Source: Eudorina sp. 2006-703-Eu-15 (taxonomy: Eukaryota; Chlorophyta; Chlorophyceae; Chlamydomonadales; Volvocaceae). Taken from it: 64,000 nucleotides of DNA. The stretch lies in NCBI GenBank assembly GCA_003117195.1, contig BDSI01000083.1, positions 185,001 to 249,000 on the forward strand, given 5' to 3'. A model generated the notes under the pieces. It was given only the letters and a program-made list of their open reading frames with translations, made no database searches and was not told where the DNA came from. Of this stretch, positions 26,845 through 38,600 are shown piece by piece; position 1 is the stretch's first letter, and the number at the start of each line of letters is the position of its first letter. The position numbers and the translations under genes were made by a program.

Positions 26845-27711
26845 AACATCCTCCGCTTGCGTTACGCGTGCGACACACCCAGTACGTAAAGAGATAAGTC
26901 TGCACCTCGGCAGTATGGGCAGCCACGCCTGCTGAATATGAGGACTGTTCCATGTGAACGGGGCCTTGGTCCAACAACGAACTCGCGTGTTCATCCATAT
27001 CGATAGCCACATATCTGTAATCGCGCATAAGAGAGATGATAATAACTCAAATATTTCTAAACGTGGTTTGGTTGTGGTCGATCAGTTGGACGCTTTGCCA
27101 CAGCTTTCCTGACACTCCATCGCATTTGGCATAGAGTGAACCAACCCCATACATTAACGTTCGGTTTCAGCTTCTGCATTCTTTCTTAACGTTCCCAGCC
27201 GCGTCAATTCCCGATCTTGGCAACATTACTACAAAGTACGGCACTGCCCTGTACATCCGTCATTTAACATTTTTCATAAGTTTTTCCTTCACGTCACATA
27301 TTTCGCACCCCCATATCCTCCCGTATCATCCACGTCGGTTGGCTCTGCCGTCAGCCGCATCCCGTCATGTCGGAGCAAATTAAGGAAATGGAGCCGCACC
27401 GCACTCAGTATGTATCCCGTCATCCAGCAACCCAGGCAACCGTGCCCTCGTCAAAACCGTCATGTGTCATAAACCTGCACCATGACGAAGCGGCCGTGAG
27501 CGACGTGCCCCGCACTCGGCCGCACCGAGCCAGCGGCCGCATCTGTACCTTCACAGAATCCCACCGATTCCCACAGAGTCCCACAAAATCCAGGCTGCTT
27601 CAGCCGGATTGGCACCCGTGCCCCATATAAACAGAAGGGACCCCCTAACCCAAACTCAGCCAGGATTAGCCAGGACTAGCGTTCTCCCCATATTATCATC
27701 ACCAAACTTCT
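26845..27711. other. Interval 3' of beta-like-2, no gene seen
   Basis: GC content is lower than in the flanking genes, and no open frame has recognisable features. It probably includes the 3' UTR of beta-like-2. No homology to the unit 1 sequence below 8758 is evident, so the duplicated segment appears to begin at about the last beta-like exon. Confidence 0.5.
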
Positions 27712-29024
27712 TCACCGGCTGCCCATCGTGTTGTCTCGGAGCCACAGCCAGGGCGTCGTGTAGGCGTCACCGGAGAGGTAGTTCCCCGTCAGCTTCTTGT
27801 TGAGGTCTGCGGAAGCGGGGAGGCCCCAGGGAGGAGGTGGGTAGGCACCCACGCCCCGAGGGAAGGTGAAGTTAGGTGGGGCGGGTAGCTGGCGAAGTCA
27901 GTCAGCAGTGACGCAACGGGCAGTGACGAGTGTCGGGCACCGTGCCCTCCCTGTCCTTTCGTGTCGTGTTGTGTCACGCAAGTTCGCCTGGCGCGCCGTT
28001 CGCCTGGGGAAAGCGAAGCGAGGCTGGGCTATCCAACACCGCAACTCCTATATTAGCTGCCCCCCGCACAAGTTAGTGCCCCTTCCCCCGGACACCTGCA
28101 TCATCACTCGGAGCCGTCACTCGGAGGCGTGTGGCATGGCACGTGGCACATCGCAAGCGTGTGGCGTGTGGCATGACGTGTCCGCAAACTGTATTCCGTT
28201 CGGTTCCGTTCGGTTCCGTTCGGTTCCGTTCCGTTCTAGGTGCGTGTGACGTGGGGCATGTGCACTGCGTGTGTGACGTGCGGTTCCCGTCACATCCAGC
28301 CCACACTCACGCAGGTAGTTGTCTTTCCGGACGTTGAGCGCGATGACGAGCAGCACAGCGAAGAAGCCCGCATAGAATGAGTAGAGCACCAAGAAGTAGG
28401 CAAGGAGGCCAACTGCGTCGGGTGGGGATGAACGGAGGTAAGTTGGCTGGGGTTCAGGAGGGGACGTTTGCTGGGACGACCAGTGGCGAGGAGCGAACGG
28501 AAAGGGTATCGAGGACCTGCACAGGATGGGTAAGCAAGCGTGCACGGACTGCGAGGGCAGGGCGTGGTGACACTTGGGCTGAAGGCACATGTACGCAGTA
28601 AGTACATTTTTGCACAAACGGCAGCCAGGACTGTAACGCCGCAACAGTCGATGTATGCGTTAGTACGGCCTGCGGGCGTCGGACGCCGCACGTGAATCGA
28701 CTGCAGGACACTTCCTCTGCCGTTACCAAATAACTAGGTTCTTCAGCATCTCAAAAACGTTTACTCGAAACTCATGCGGGAATATCATCAGCGCATTTCG
28801 CAACGAAAACCAGTGTGTGGTACAGAATGCCCTGCACCAGCAGGATGCACTTACAAGTCTGAAAAGCGTCAAATTTCCTAGCCGATTTCTCGATCTTGTT
28901 TTCCATGGCGATATTCTGTGTAAAAAAAGTCTGCAGGTCAGGCGGCTCGGGGGCAAGCTCTTTAAAACAAACTGGCAAAAAAACTCACTACTTGGGGTGC
29001 TTGCACTCCGTCTATATTGGCCAT
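27712..29024 (-). CDS. Small single-pass membrane protein, beta-subunit-like (copy 2)
   Basis: Exons 29024-28989, 28915-28855, 28412-28311 and 27806-27712 give 97 residues, with ATG at 29024 and TGA at 27712-27714. Lengths and phases are identical to the copy at 8758-10381. The N-terminal 30 residues have diverged most (MANIDGVQAPQV then NIAMENKIEKSARKFDAFQT). From the membrane segment to the C-terminus only a few residues differ (Ser for Ile in YSFYAGFF, Val for Ile in ALNVRKD, Met for Lys in DNTMGSR). This strong constraint, together with diverged introns, shows that the exons encode a functional protein. It is divergent from alpha-2 by 636 bp. Its job is inferred: an assembly or regulatory partner of the pump, topologically like a beta subunit (short cytosolic N-terminus, one membrane pass, outside C-terminus) but lacking the glycosylated, disulfide-bonded ectodomain. 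An alternative continuation beyond CG|GTGAAG is possible. Confidence 0.74.
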
Positions 29025-29660
29025 TGTCGACAGGTCGACAGAATCTACGAGCCTTCACCAGCTTGCAGAGACCAACGGGTCTGGTTCGCTATTATAGTAA
29101 CAAATTTACACTGTAAATTTTTGCAATCTCTGTTCTGCCTGGCTGTCACTGTTCGCGTCTTCGGCCGTTCAGCGTCCTGCGAGTCGGTTGAAGGTGCTTA
29201 CTGCACCGGTAGGTAATTTGGATGATTCCGTACTTTATTCGGAGAGTCACGACGACAAAATATTGTATTTCGTGCGCACTTAGATATAGCCCGACACTTT
29301 CGTTATTGCATGAATGGAATGACGTCAATGGCCTGCACTGAGTCTCCCAGTCAGTCCTACACTTGCCGCTCGTAAACGGAAATTCTTGCCATCAGGTCTC
29401 ATCAGCTGGCATTAAAGCTGTGGTGCTATCGGATGGCGGTGCTGATATATAATAATTGACTATAACATATAGCCCGTGTGTCGCTCGTAACGGAGTATTC
29501 ATTGAGTGAGTGCAGGACTGAGGGCGAGGCCATCCAAGTAACTTTTTAAATCTTTGCAAAAATAATTGTATCCGTCAAATTCAGTCTGACTTCATGTAGA
29601 CTTTCCGCCTGTTGCGCCCTGCACATGCAGGTGGTTGCGGCGACAAACCTGAGCACCACC
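29025..29660. promoter_or_regulatory. Shared divergent promoter region of beta-like-2 and alpha-2
   Basis: It is 636 bp long and carries the same three conserved blocks as the unit 1 promoter, in the same order: about 29172-29212, 29325-29385 and 29485-29545. The alpha start here has a strong context (accaccATGGcg), and an in-frame stop lies just upstream, which fixes the alpha start codon. Confidence 0.6.
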
Positions 29661-32600
29661 ATGGCGGATGAGGAAAATGGCGGACATGGCTGCTTTTCTA
29701 GATCAAAAGGCGCCAATGGTGATGCTGATAAGCAGAAGAACTTACGGAAGGACCTTCCGATTGTCGCGCATGAGTTCAGCCTTGAGGAGCTCGCTGCCGA
29801 GTACAACGTCTCCTACGAGCGCGGCCTCACCTCGGCCCAGGTCCTAGAGAGCCGCCAAAAACATGGAGAAAATCGGCTCACGCCACCAAAGGTCAAGCCC
29901 GCGTGGTAGGTTCCCGGGGGTCGGTCTCGCGGTGATTGGGAGCCTAGCCGAGGACATGACATGATGACAGGTGGGACGTGGGAGATCGCTGGCCGGCGCC
30001 CCCTTTTCGGAGGGGAGGGAGTCAAAGCCAGCTGGATTTACCGTCGGAGCCCCCTAGAGTTATCTCCGGAGATGCGCCGCGCAGCTGCTTCGCAGCGAGA
30101 ATCGAGGGCACATCCCTGGCTGCGATACCGGGAGGGAGAGCCCTTAGGGAGCCCTTAGCCCCTTAGGGCGGCCCCCCTTAGGGAGCCCCCCTTAAGGAAG
30201 CCCCGCCCCAACCATGGGGCTTAAATCCTGTGAATATTCACATAACTGGATGCAAACATCGGGGAGGGGCCAGGGGACAAATCGGGTTCGGGCGACTCGG
30301 GGTATTGGTTCCTCTCACAACGGTTTGCATGCACCTCCCCCCCCCCACACACACACACACAGACAGTCAGTTCTCTTTTACACACATAGGCAAACTCCCT
30401 CCACACTCACGCTTCCAACCTGCTTAAATCCCACCCGCACCTGCCGTACCTGTACGACAGGTTGTTGTACGTCGAGCAGTACACGAACTTCTTCTCGCTG
30501 TTGCTCATCGCCGGCGGCATCCTGTGCTTCATCGCGTACGGGATCGATCAGTCCGACCCCTCCAACCTGTACCTGGGGGTTGTGCTGATCCTAGTGGTCT
30601 TCATCTCCTCCACCTTCGCCTACTTCCAGGAGGCCAAGTCGCAGGTATGTCAAATCGGCGGGCAGCCTTGGCATAGGAGTGCGTGACATGCAAGGGGCAT
30701 ATCCAAGCCCGGAAATGCCCGGACACCGCATAGCTGCCTCTCTCCCCCCAACGCATGTAACAGTGATCATAGAGATACGGTACATGGCGGGTGTGTTCCG
30801 CCTCTGACCGCCGCCCCCCCCCCTCGCGTGCGGCACCCCGCCGGCATGGGTGGGGTCACTCTCCTCCGCCCCTCACCCCCGTTTTTACCCTCACCCCCTC
30901 TGCCCACCTCAGGGCTGTCTGTGCTCACATCCACTCACCCACCCACCCACCCATCCACCCACCCATCCACCCACCCATCCACCCACCCACCCACCCACCC
31001 ACCCACCCATCCACACGCCTACCCACACCCACCCGCCGGACCCCACCATGGCGGTTCGGAGTGCCCCTTAGCCCCCGACACACCCCCTGGGTTTTACCCC
31101 TCCATGAATACCCTCCCTTACCTCCCGCCTGCCTCTCGCTCCGCCCACCCGTCATCGCCTGCCCCCCCCCCCAGGCCATCATGGACGGCTTCAAGAGCCT
31201 CATCCCCAAGAAGTGCAAAGTGGTCCGGGACGGGGCGCCCAACGTACTGGATGCGGTGGAGCTGGTGCCGGGGGACCTCGTGGAGTTCCAGGTGGGGGGG
31301 CTGGGGGACCTCGTGGAGTTCCAGGGGGGGGGGGGGCTGGGGGACCTCGTGGAGTTCCAGGGGGGGGGGAGACTGGCGAGAGGGGGCTACGTGGGGCGCA
31401 GAAGCGTGACCCATGGGTCAGTGAGGTCGGGGGACGGGATGTTTGTATGATTCGTGTCGTCGTCGTCGCCCTCGTCGTCGTCGTCGTCGTCGGATTGTCA
31501 CGCGACAGTTGCGGGAGGGGGGGGGAGGGCGGGGCTCTGTTGGCTGCCGGGGTCGGCCGCCTTGGACCACCTTGGGTCAGATCCAGATCCAGATCGGGAG
31601 GCCCCAGATCTGCCGAGACTGGATCTCTTTGGATCTCTTTGGATCCGTCACCGGGGACCCTCCACTGCCGGTCGCCACCTGAACTCCGGACCTGCCGTTT
31701 CACAAACCTCCTCCCCAAACCCACGCCAAACCCTAAACCCCTCCCCTCCCCCCTAACCCCTCCCCCCGGGTCCCCCGCCCCCCCTAACCCCGCCCCCCCA
31801 GGAGGGTGACCAGGTACCCGCGGACCTCCGCGTGATCGATTCGTACAACCTCAAGGTGGACAACTCCGCGCTGACGGGTGGGTACGGCAGGGTGGGTGGG
31901 TGGGTACGGCAGGGTGGGTGGGTGGGTGGGTACGGCAGGGTGGGTGGCTGCAGGGTGGCTGCAGGGAGGGGGGCAGCCGGGGGAAGGGCAGCCGGGGGAA
32001 GGCGACGTGCATACTGAGATCGGACTGGGATGCCCGTGACGGAGGCTGACCGCCCTCCAGGGGGGTTGCAACCCCCAATGTTGGGGTGCGGTCCTGTGTT
32101 CCCGCCTTCTCGTCTTCCCCTCCGCGGACTGAAAGCGGGCTGTTTTGGTGCCCCTAGACAACGTCCCTGGCCTCATCCCATCCTCCTATACCCTGCCTTC
32201 CTCATCGCTGGGGATCCGGGTACAGTCCATTCTTGACCGAGGGTCGCTCCGGCAGCCTGCGCAGTCCTGTGTGTGCGCACCAGGTTCTCACACCGCTCCT
32301 CCCCACCTCCCCCATCCCTCCTCCCAAACCCCCCATCGGCCAACCAGGCGAGTCCGAGGCCTGCGAGCGCGGCCCGGCGTTGCTCGTCACCAACCACGCG
32401 GGCGACATCGAGGAGGGCGGCGGCGGCAAACCCAAAGTCAAGGTACGGCATCAGGGCGGCGGGGCCCGACCGGGTTCGTGCCGTGCCGTACCGTAGGGGA
32501 TGCCATCTTCGGGGCGTGACGTGTGACGACCCATCCATGGATCCATCGAATGGGGTTCTCCCTAGGGGGGGGGTGTATATCATTCGGATATCACCATCGT

Positions 32601-35600
32601 GCGAATAGCTTCGCTTCCTCTGGTGAACGAAAGTACGACACTTCACGCATGCGCCGTCACGCCCTCACCATCACGCCACCCAGCAGTACAGTCCCTCCAA
32701 CCTCACCCCTCACGCCCCCCCTCCACCCCTACAAATCCTAACAAGTCTTCTAATTTCCTCCACCCCCATCCGCCCCCTATCCACCCCCACCCTCACCCTC
32801 ACCCTCACCCCCCCCTCCAGATCCCCGCCATCGAGGCCACCAACCTGCTCTTCTACTCCACCATCGTGGCCTCGGGTCACGGTCGCGGCATCGTGATCGG
32901 CACCGGCGACAACACCGTGATGGGCCAGATCGCTGGGCTGACGGGGGAGACCACGGGGGACAGCCAGCCACCCATCGTGAGGGAGGTGAGGGGCGGGCTG
33001 AGGGGCGGGGCTGAGGGGAGGGAGGGGCTGAGGGGCGGCGGGGCGGGGGAGGGGCGGGAGAGGAGGGGCGGCGGGGCGGGGGAGGGGCGGGAGAGGAGGG
33101 GCGGGAGAGGAGGGAGGTGAGGGAGGGGGGGAGGGGCGGGGCTGAGGGGAGGGAGGGGCTGAGGGGCGGGAGAGGAGGGGCGGGAGAGGAGGGGCGGGAG
33201 GTGAGGGGGATGAGGGAGTGAGGGAGGTGAGGGGCTGGGCTGAGGGGAGGGAGGGGCGGCGGGGGCGGGAGAGGAGGGGCGGGTGGGTGGGCTGGTGGAA
33301 GGCTGGGTGGGGGTTAGGAAGGACGGAAAGACCAAACCCAGAAACAAACCTCCGCCAGCAAAGGGGAGTCAGGTACGTTTGGCCGCAGAACCCTCTGGGA
33401 GGGCTGCACAACCCCGCCCCCCACACGCCAACACACCCGCACTCAACCCCGCGTCGCGGCGTTTACCGCTTCTACCCAGCACCCCAACCCCCCCCTTCCT
33501 TCCACTCCCCTCTCGCTCTCCCCCCTGTCCTTCTCCCTCCCCCTCCGCCCCCCTCCCCCTCCGCCCCGCCTCCCCCTCCGCCCCTTCTCTTCCCCTCTCC
33601 CCCCAACAGGTAAACCGCTTCATCGGCATCATCTCCGCCATCGCCATCACCATTGGCGTGGTGTTCCTGGCAGTGGGGCTTGGCATGAAGGTCATGAGTG
33701 TGGTGCAGGTGGGAGCGCGTTGTTTGTTTGGGGGCAAAGGAGAACCGACCCGCTGGCATTTGAACCGTAGGGGCTAGGGGGCTTGCGGCATGTTGGCGGC
33801 GGCAGGATGCGGTTCCCCGCCCGGGAAGTCGGAGGGCGAGGGCCTCTGGGTCGGCCTCTGGGTCGACCTCTGGGTCGGCCTCTGGGTCGGCCTCTGGGTC
33901 TGAGCCTCTGGGTCTGAGCCTCTGGGTGAGGACAATCCGGGACTGCGAAGGGGGACGCGCGGGGGAAGGGGGACGGGCAGCACTGAAGGGACGCAACATC
34001 TCGCCGGTGATTTCAGAGGCGCGCGCGCGCGCCTCGACATCCGCGTGACGACCCATGGGTCACGTGACGACCCATGGGTCACGTGACGACCCTCCCCTCC
34101 CCTCCTCATCCTTCTCTTCCCTCCCCCTCCCCCTCCTAATGTCCTATACCCCCTCCCCCTCCCCCTCTCCCCCTCCGCCCCCAGGCGCTTGTGTTTGCGA
34201 TCTCCGTGATCGTGGCGGTGGTGCCCGAGGGGCTGTTGGTCACCCTCACGGTGGCCCTGGCCCTCACCGCCAAGCGCATGCACAACAAGAACGTGCTCGT
34301 CAAGAACCTGCAGAGCGTAGAGACACTGGGCTGTACGGCAGTCATCGCATCCGACAAGACGGGCACACTCACACAGAACCGGATGACGGTGCAGCACTGC
34401 TGGTGGGGGCAACGAAGAGGGGGGGGAGAAGGGGATGGGGGTGGGGGGCCGGGTATTGGGAGCGGGGTAGGCGCGTACCTGATCAGTTAGTGTTGACGGG
34501 GTGCAAGGCTGTCCGTTGGTTCGGTGGAAAGGTGGGAGCGGATGCAGCCCATGGGACCGACCCGTGGGTGCTGTTGAGTGCTGTGAGGGGCAGCCCAACT
34601 GCCCCCCCCGCCCGGGCTTAATTTCCGGCCTTGCTTGCGTGTACGACACGGCACGGCATGTGGTACTCACACGCAGGTACGACGACCTGTTGTACGACGT
34701 GCCGGCTGCGCGCAACCTGCCGGAGCTTCAGACCATGATGGCCGACAAGAGCAAGAAGGGTGGGTAGCTGGGCGGGTGGGTGGTCGTTGGCGGACAGCTG
34801 GCCACTGGTTAAACCGTCGGCGTTGGTGACCCGCCCTACCCCGCCCTACCCTGCACCGCGGTGTTGCTCCTGCGCCATCGCCGCCGCCCCTTTCACCCCA
34901 ACGAAATGCACTCACTCGCTCGTTGTCGGTCCCCTGCCCCCTCAAGACTGTTGACCCCCGTCCCCCTTCGCCGTACCAGTCGTACTTACTACTGGTGCAT
35001 TGCGTCTCTCCGCCGCTCCCCGCCCCCCCGCCCCGCCCCGCCCCTCCCCGCCCGCCACCCCAGGCTTCCAGGGCTGGCCGCTGTTCGACCCGGAGAACCC
35101 CTCCTTCCAGATGCTGCAGCGGATCGCCACCCTCTGCAACAACTCGGACTTCATAGTGCAGGTTGGGGGGGGCGCGGGGGGAGTGAAGGGGAGGAGGGGG
35201 GGCGGAGGGCACGCGAGGTGGGGGCCGAGGGGGATACCAGGGAATGCTGTTCCGTGGGGTTGTCGCTGTCCTGACTGACATGCAAAGTAGGCTGGATATT
35301 CTGTTATGCCGTACTCTGCCGTACTTGTGCCGTGCTGCAGGACAAGTTTGACCCCAGTCGGCCGCTGCTGGACCTGGGGAAGGAGGCACTGAGCCCCGAG
35401 TTCAACCTGCTGACCCTTCAGACGACCGGTGGGTGGTTGGGTGTTAAGGGGGACGGGGGGGAGGCGAGGGGGGAGGCGAGGGGGGGAGGCGAGGGGGGGA
35501 GGCGAGGGGGGGAGGCGGAGAGGGCCCCTGCTCAGGGTGCTCATGGTGTCAGGTGTTTTGGCCCTCTGGGGGGTACTGGCTCTGCCGGCACACGGCCCTA

Positions 35601-38600
35601 CACAACGGTGGAGCAGCGGGTGACTGATCAGAGAGAGATTACCGAACAGCCTCTTGGGTGTTTCATGAGAAGCCCACCCATAACCACCCTGGCCCGGATA
35701 CTTACCAAAGCCTGCGATTTACTTACCATTGGCAACACAACAGGACAAACATGACAGGCAAACAAGACGACCGCGCCACCACCAGGGCGCCTCTGGGTGT
35801 GGTTGTCCCTCATTCCCTGTTGCGGTGTAATGCCATGACAACCTGTTGCCCCATCTGTCTGTCTATCTGTCTGTCCCGCACGACACGGCACGGCAGGCGA
35901 CGCGTCGGAGAGCGGCCTGATCAAGGCGGTGCAGCTGCTGCGCGACGTGAAGCAGTACCGGGCCGACTACCCCAAGCTGTTCGAGATCAAGTTCAACTCC
36001 ACAAACAAGTACCAGGTAGGGGGCCGGGCAGGTGGGAGAGGTTCAACTCCACAAACAAGTACCAGGTAGGGGGCCGGGCAGGTGGGAGAGGTTCAACTCC
36101 ACAAACAAGTACCAGGTAGGGGCCCGGGCAGGTGGGAGAGTATCAACACCACAAACAAGTACCAGGTAGGGGGCCGGTGTGAGAGGCAGGGGCGACTGCA
36201 CCCACCGCTTGGGTGTTTGGGAGAAGGTGAGCTCCCGATCCTCTGCAAGTTCTCATCATCCTCTACCAACTCCCAACTAACTTCCAACTTCGGCACAACT
36301 TGATAACTCCCAACTGTTAACTTCCAATCCAGATCGGCATCCACAACCAGCTGAAGGACGGCGACTCGCGGCCCCTCCTGCTCATGAAGGTGAGGGGCGT
36401 GCCAGGCCCCGGAGGTTGGGCGTCGCACTGTCAGCCCCGGAGGCTGAGGTCTGAGGTCTGAGGCTGAGGCTGAGGCTGAGGCTGAGGCTGAGGCTGAGGC
36501 TGAGGCTGAGGCTGAGGCTGAGGCTGAGGCTGAGGCTGAGGCTGAGGCTGAGGCTGAGGCTGAGGCTGAGGCTGAGGCTGAGGCTGAGGCTGAGGCTGAG
36601 GCTGAGGCTGAGGCTGAGGCTGAGGCTGAGGCTGAGGCTGAGGCTGAGGCTGAGGCTGAGGCTGAGGCTGAGGCTGAGGCTGAGGCTGAGGCTGAGGCGA
36701 GGAAGGAGATGGTCAGGGGATGGGGCCATGTGCAGACGATCATCAAACACTTGCATGTGCCCCCAGCCAAACCAAACACGAAACCGGTAACCCTCGCAAT
36801 CACCAGCTCATCCCATCTCCTCGCCCAGTCAGTCAGTTGTCCAACCAACCAAGTCGTCAACAAGCGCCTCTTGACATTCCCATCTACTTGCCCCTGCTCC
36901 CGGTCATTTTGCTGCATGTCCTTCCATACAACCTTCCGTACATACATCCTTCTGTACATACACCCAGGGTGCCCCGGAGCGCGTGTGGGCCATCTGCAAC
37001 CGCATCCTCGTCAACGGCCAGGAGGTGCCCAAGACCCCGGAGTGGGACGCCAAGTTCAATAAGGCCTACGAGGCGCTGGGGGCGCTGGGGGAGCGCGTGC
37101 TGGGTTTCGCCTACCGCAACCTGGACGGCCTGCCACACAACCACCCCTGGACCGACCAGCCCGCGCCCAACTTCCCCGTCTCGGACCTCGTGTTCTGCGG
37201 CCTCTTCTCACTCATTGACCCGCCCAGGCTGGGCGTGCCAGAGGTGGGTGCGCGGGTGGGAGCTGGGAGGGCGGCTTGGGGTGACCTGGGGTGGAGGCGG
37301 GGGTGTCGGGGTGATAGGCGGGGATGCGGCTGTCACCGAGCGATGACCCTAGCGGGCTCCACTCTACTGTCATTAATGGGACGGGTTTAGTCAGCGTTTG
37401 CTGGTCCGTGCGGGCGGAAACCCTGTGAGGTAGTGCTGTGCTAAAACCTAAACCCTAAAACTCTGAAACCCACACCCCGCGGGTTTAGCTCTCTCTGAAC
37501 CCACACTCAGTCACGCCGCAAACCTCCAACCTATGCGCTGATGTTAATAACCGGCGCTGCGGTTTCCTAGGGTTTTAGTGTAATAAGGTGGGCTGCACTT
37601 CACGCAATAGTAAGGTTACATTCACTCCACCACCGCGGCGGTGGAGTGAACAACACGCTCCCCTACCCTCAGGCCGTGGCCACGTGCAAGCGCGCCTCCA
37701 TCAAGGTGTTCATGGTGACGGGTGACCACCCGATCACGGCGCGGGCCATTGCGGAGCAGATCGGCATCCTGGACCCCGAGGTGCTGGCGCGGGGCAAGGG
37801 CAAGGTCGTCACGGGGGACGACATCCGGTGGGTTGTGTTTTTGGGGTTTCGGAGATGGGGTTAGGGTTGTAGGGCCGGGTTTAAGGGTTTTGAAGGGTTT
37901 TAGGGTTTGTACTGATTCGGGTTTGCACGCTTGGGTTCCGTGGGGTGTGTGCCATCCCTGGTGCTGGGGAAAGGGGTGGGAAACTGGTGGGGAACTCGGA
38001 GACCCGGACTGAGGTAGGCCAAGTAGGTATGCTGTGTGCTGAGTGTCCCTGCAAAGCCCACTGCTGCTCCCTTGTGTCTTGCTACACACATCCTTCCCGC
38101 CCCTCTTCCTGCGGTGTACGACGCAAAGGCTTACCAGGTGGTTGGGGACCTATTCAGGCTCTCAATACTATGAGCATCTGTACGGCTTTGCCGTACCGGT
38201 TTACACGCTCGGCTTGTCTTTCTGGGCTTTACTTTATTGTGTTACCCTCCTTCTCCCTTCTCCCCTCACCGTCGCTCTCCCCTCAAAACGCGCTCCCCAG
38301 CAACCTCATGAACATCGAGGACGACACCAAGCGCGAGGCCGCCTGGGACGACATCCTGGTCAAGAACGAGCAGATCGTGTTCGCGCGAGTCACCCCCGCC
38401 CACAAGCTGCTCATCGTGGAGAACAACCAGCGGCTCAAGCGGGTGGTGGCGGTCACCGGTGAGCGGCCCGGGGGGGGAGGGGGGGAGGCGGTGGGGGTCA
38501 TTGGATGTGGCGGTTTGCGGGTGGGGGCGAATTGCACCTGTCGTGCAGGTGATGGCAAGTTGGCAACCCAAACCCACTGATTGCATCTCCCTACCGTCAG

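Noticed and set aside
36093..36959. Minus-strand frame rich in Ala-Ser or Leu-Ser repeats
   Set aside because: It is produced by the (GCTGAG)n array within an alpha-2 intron and is antisense to the pump gene.
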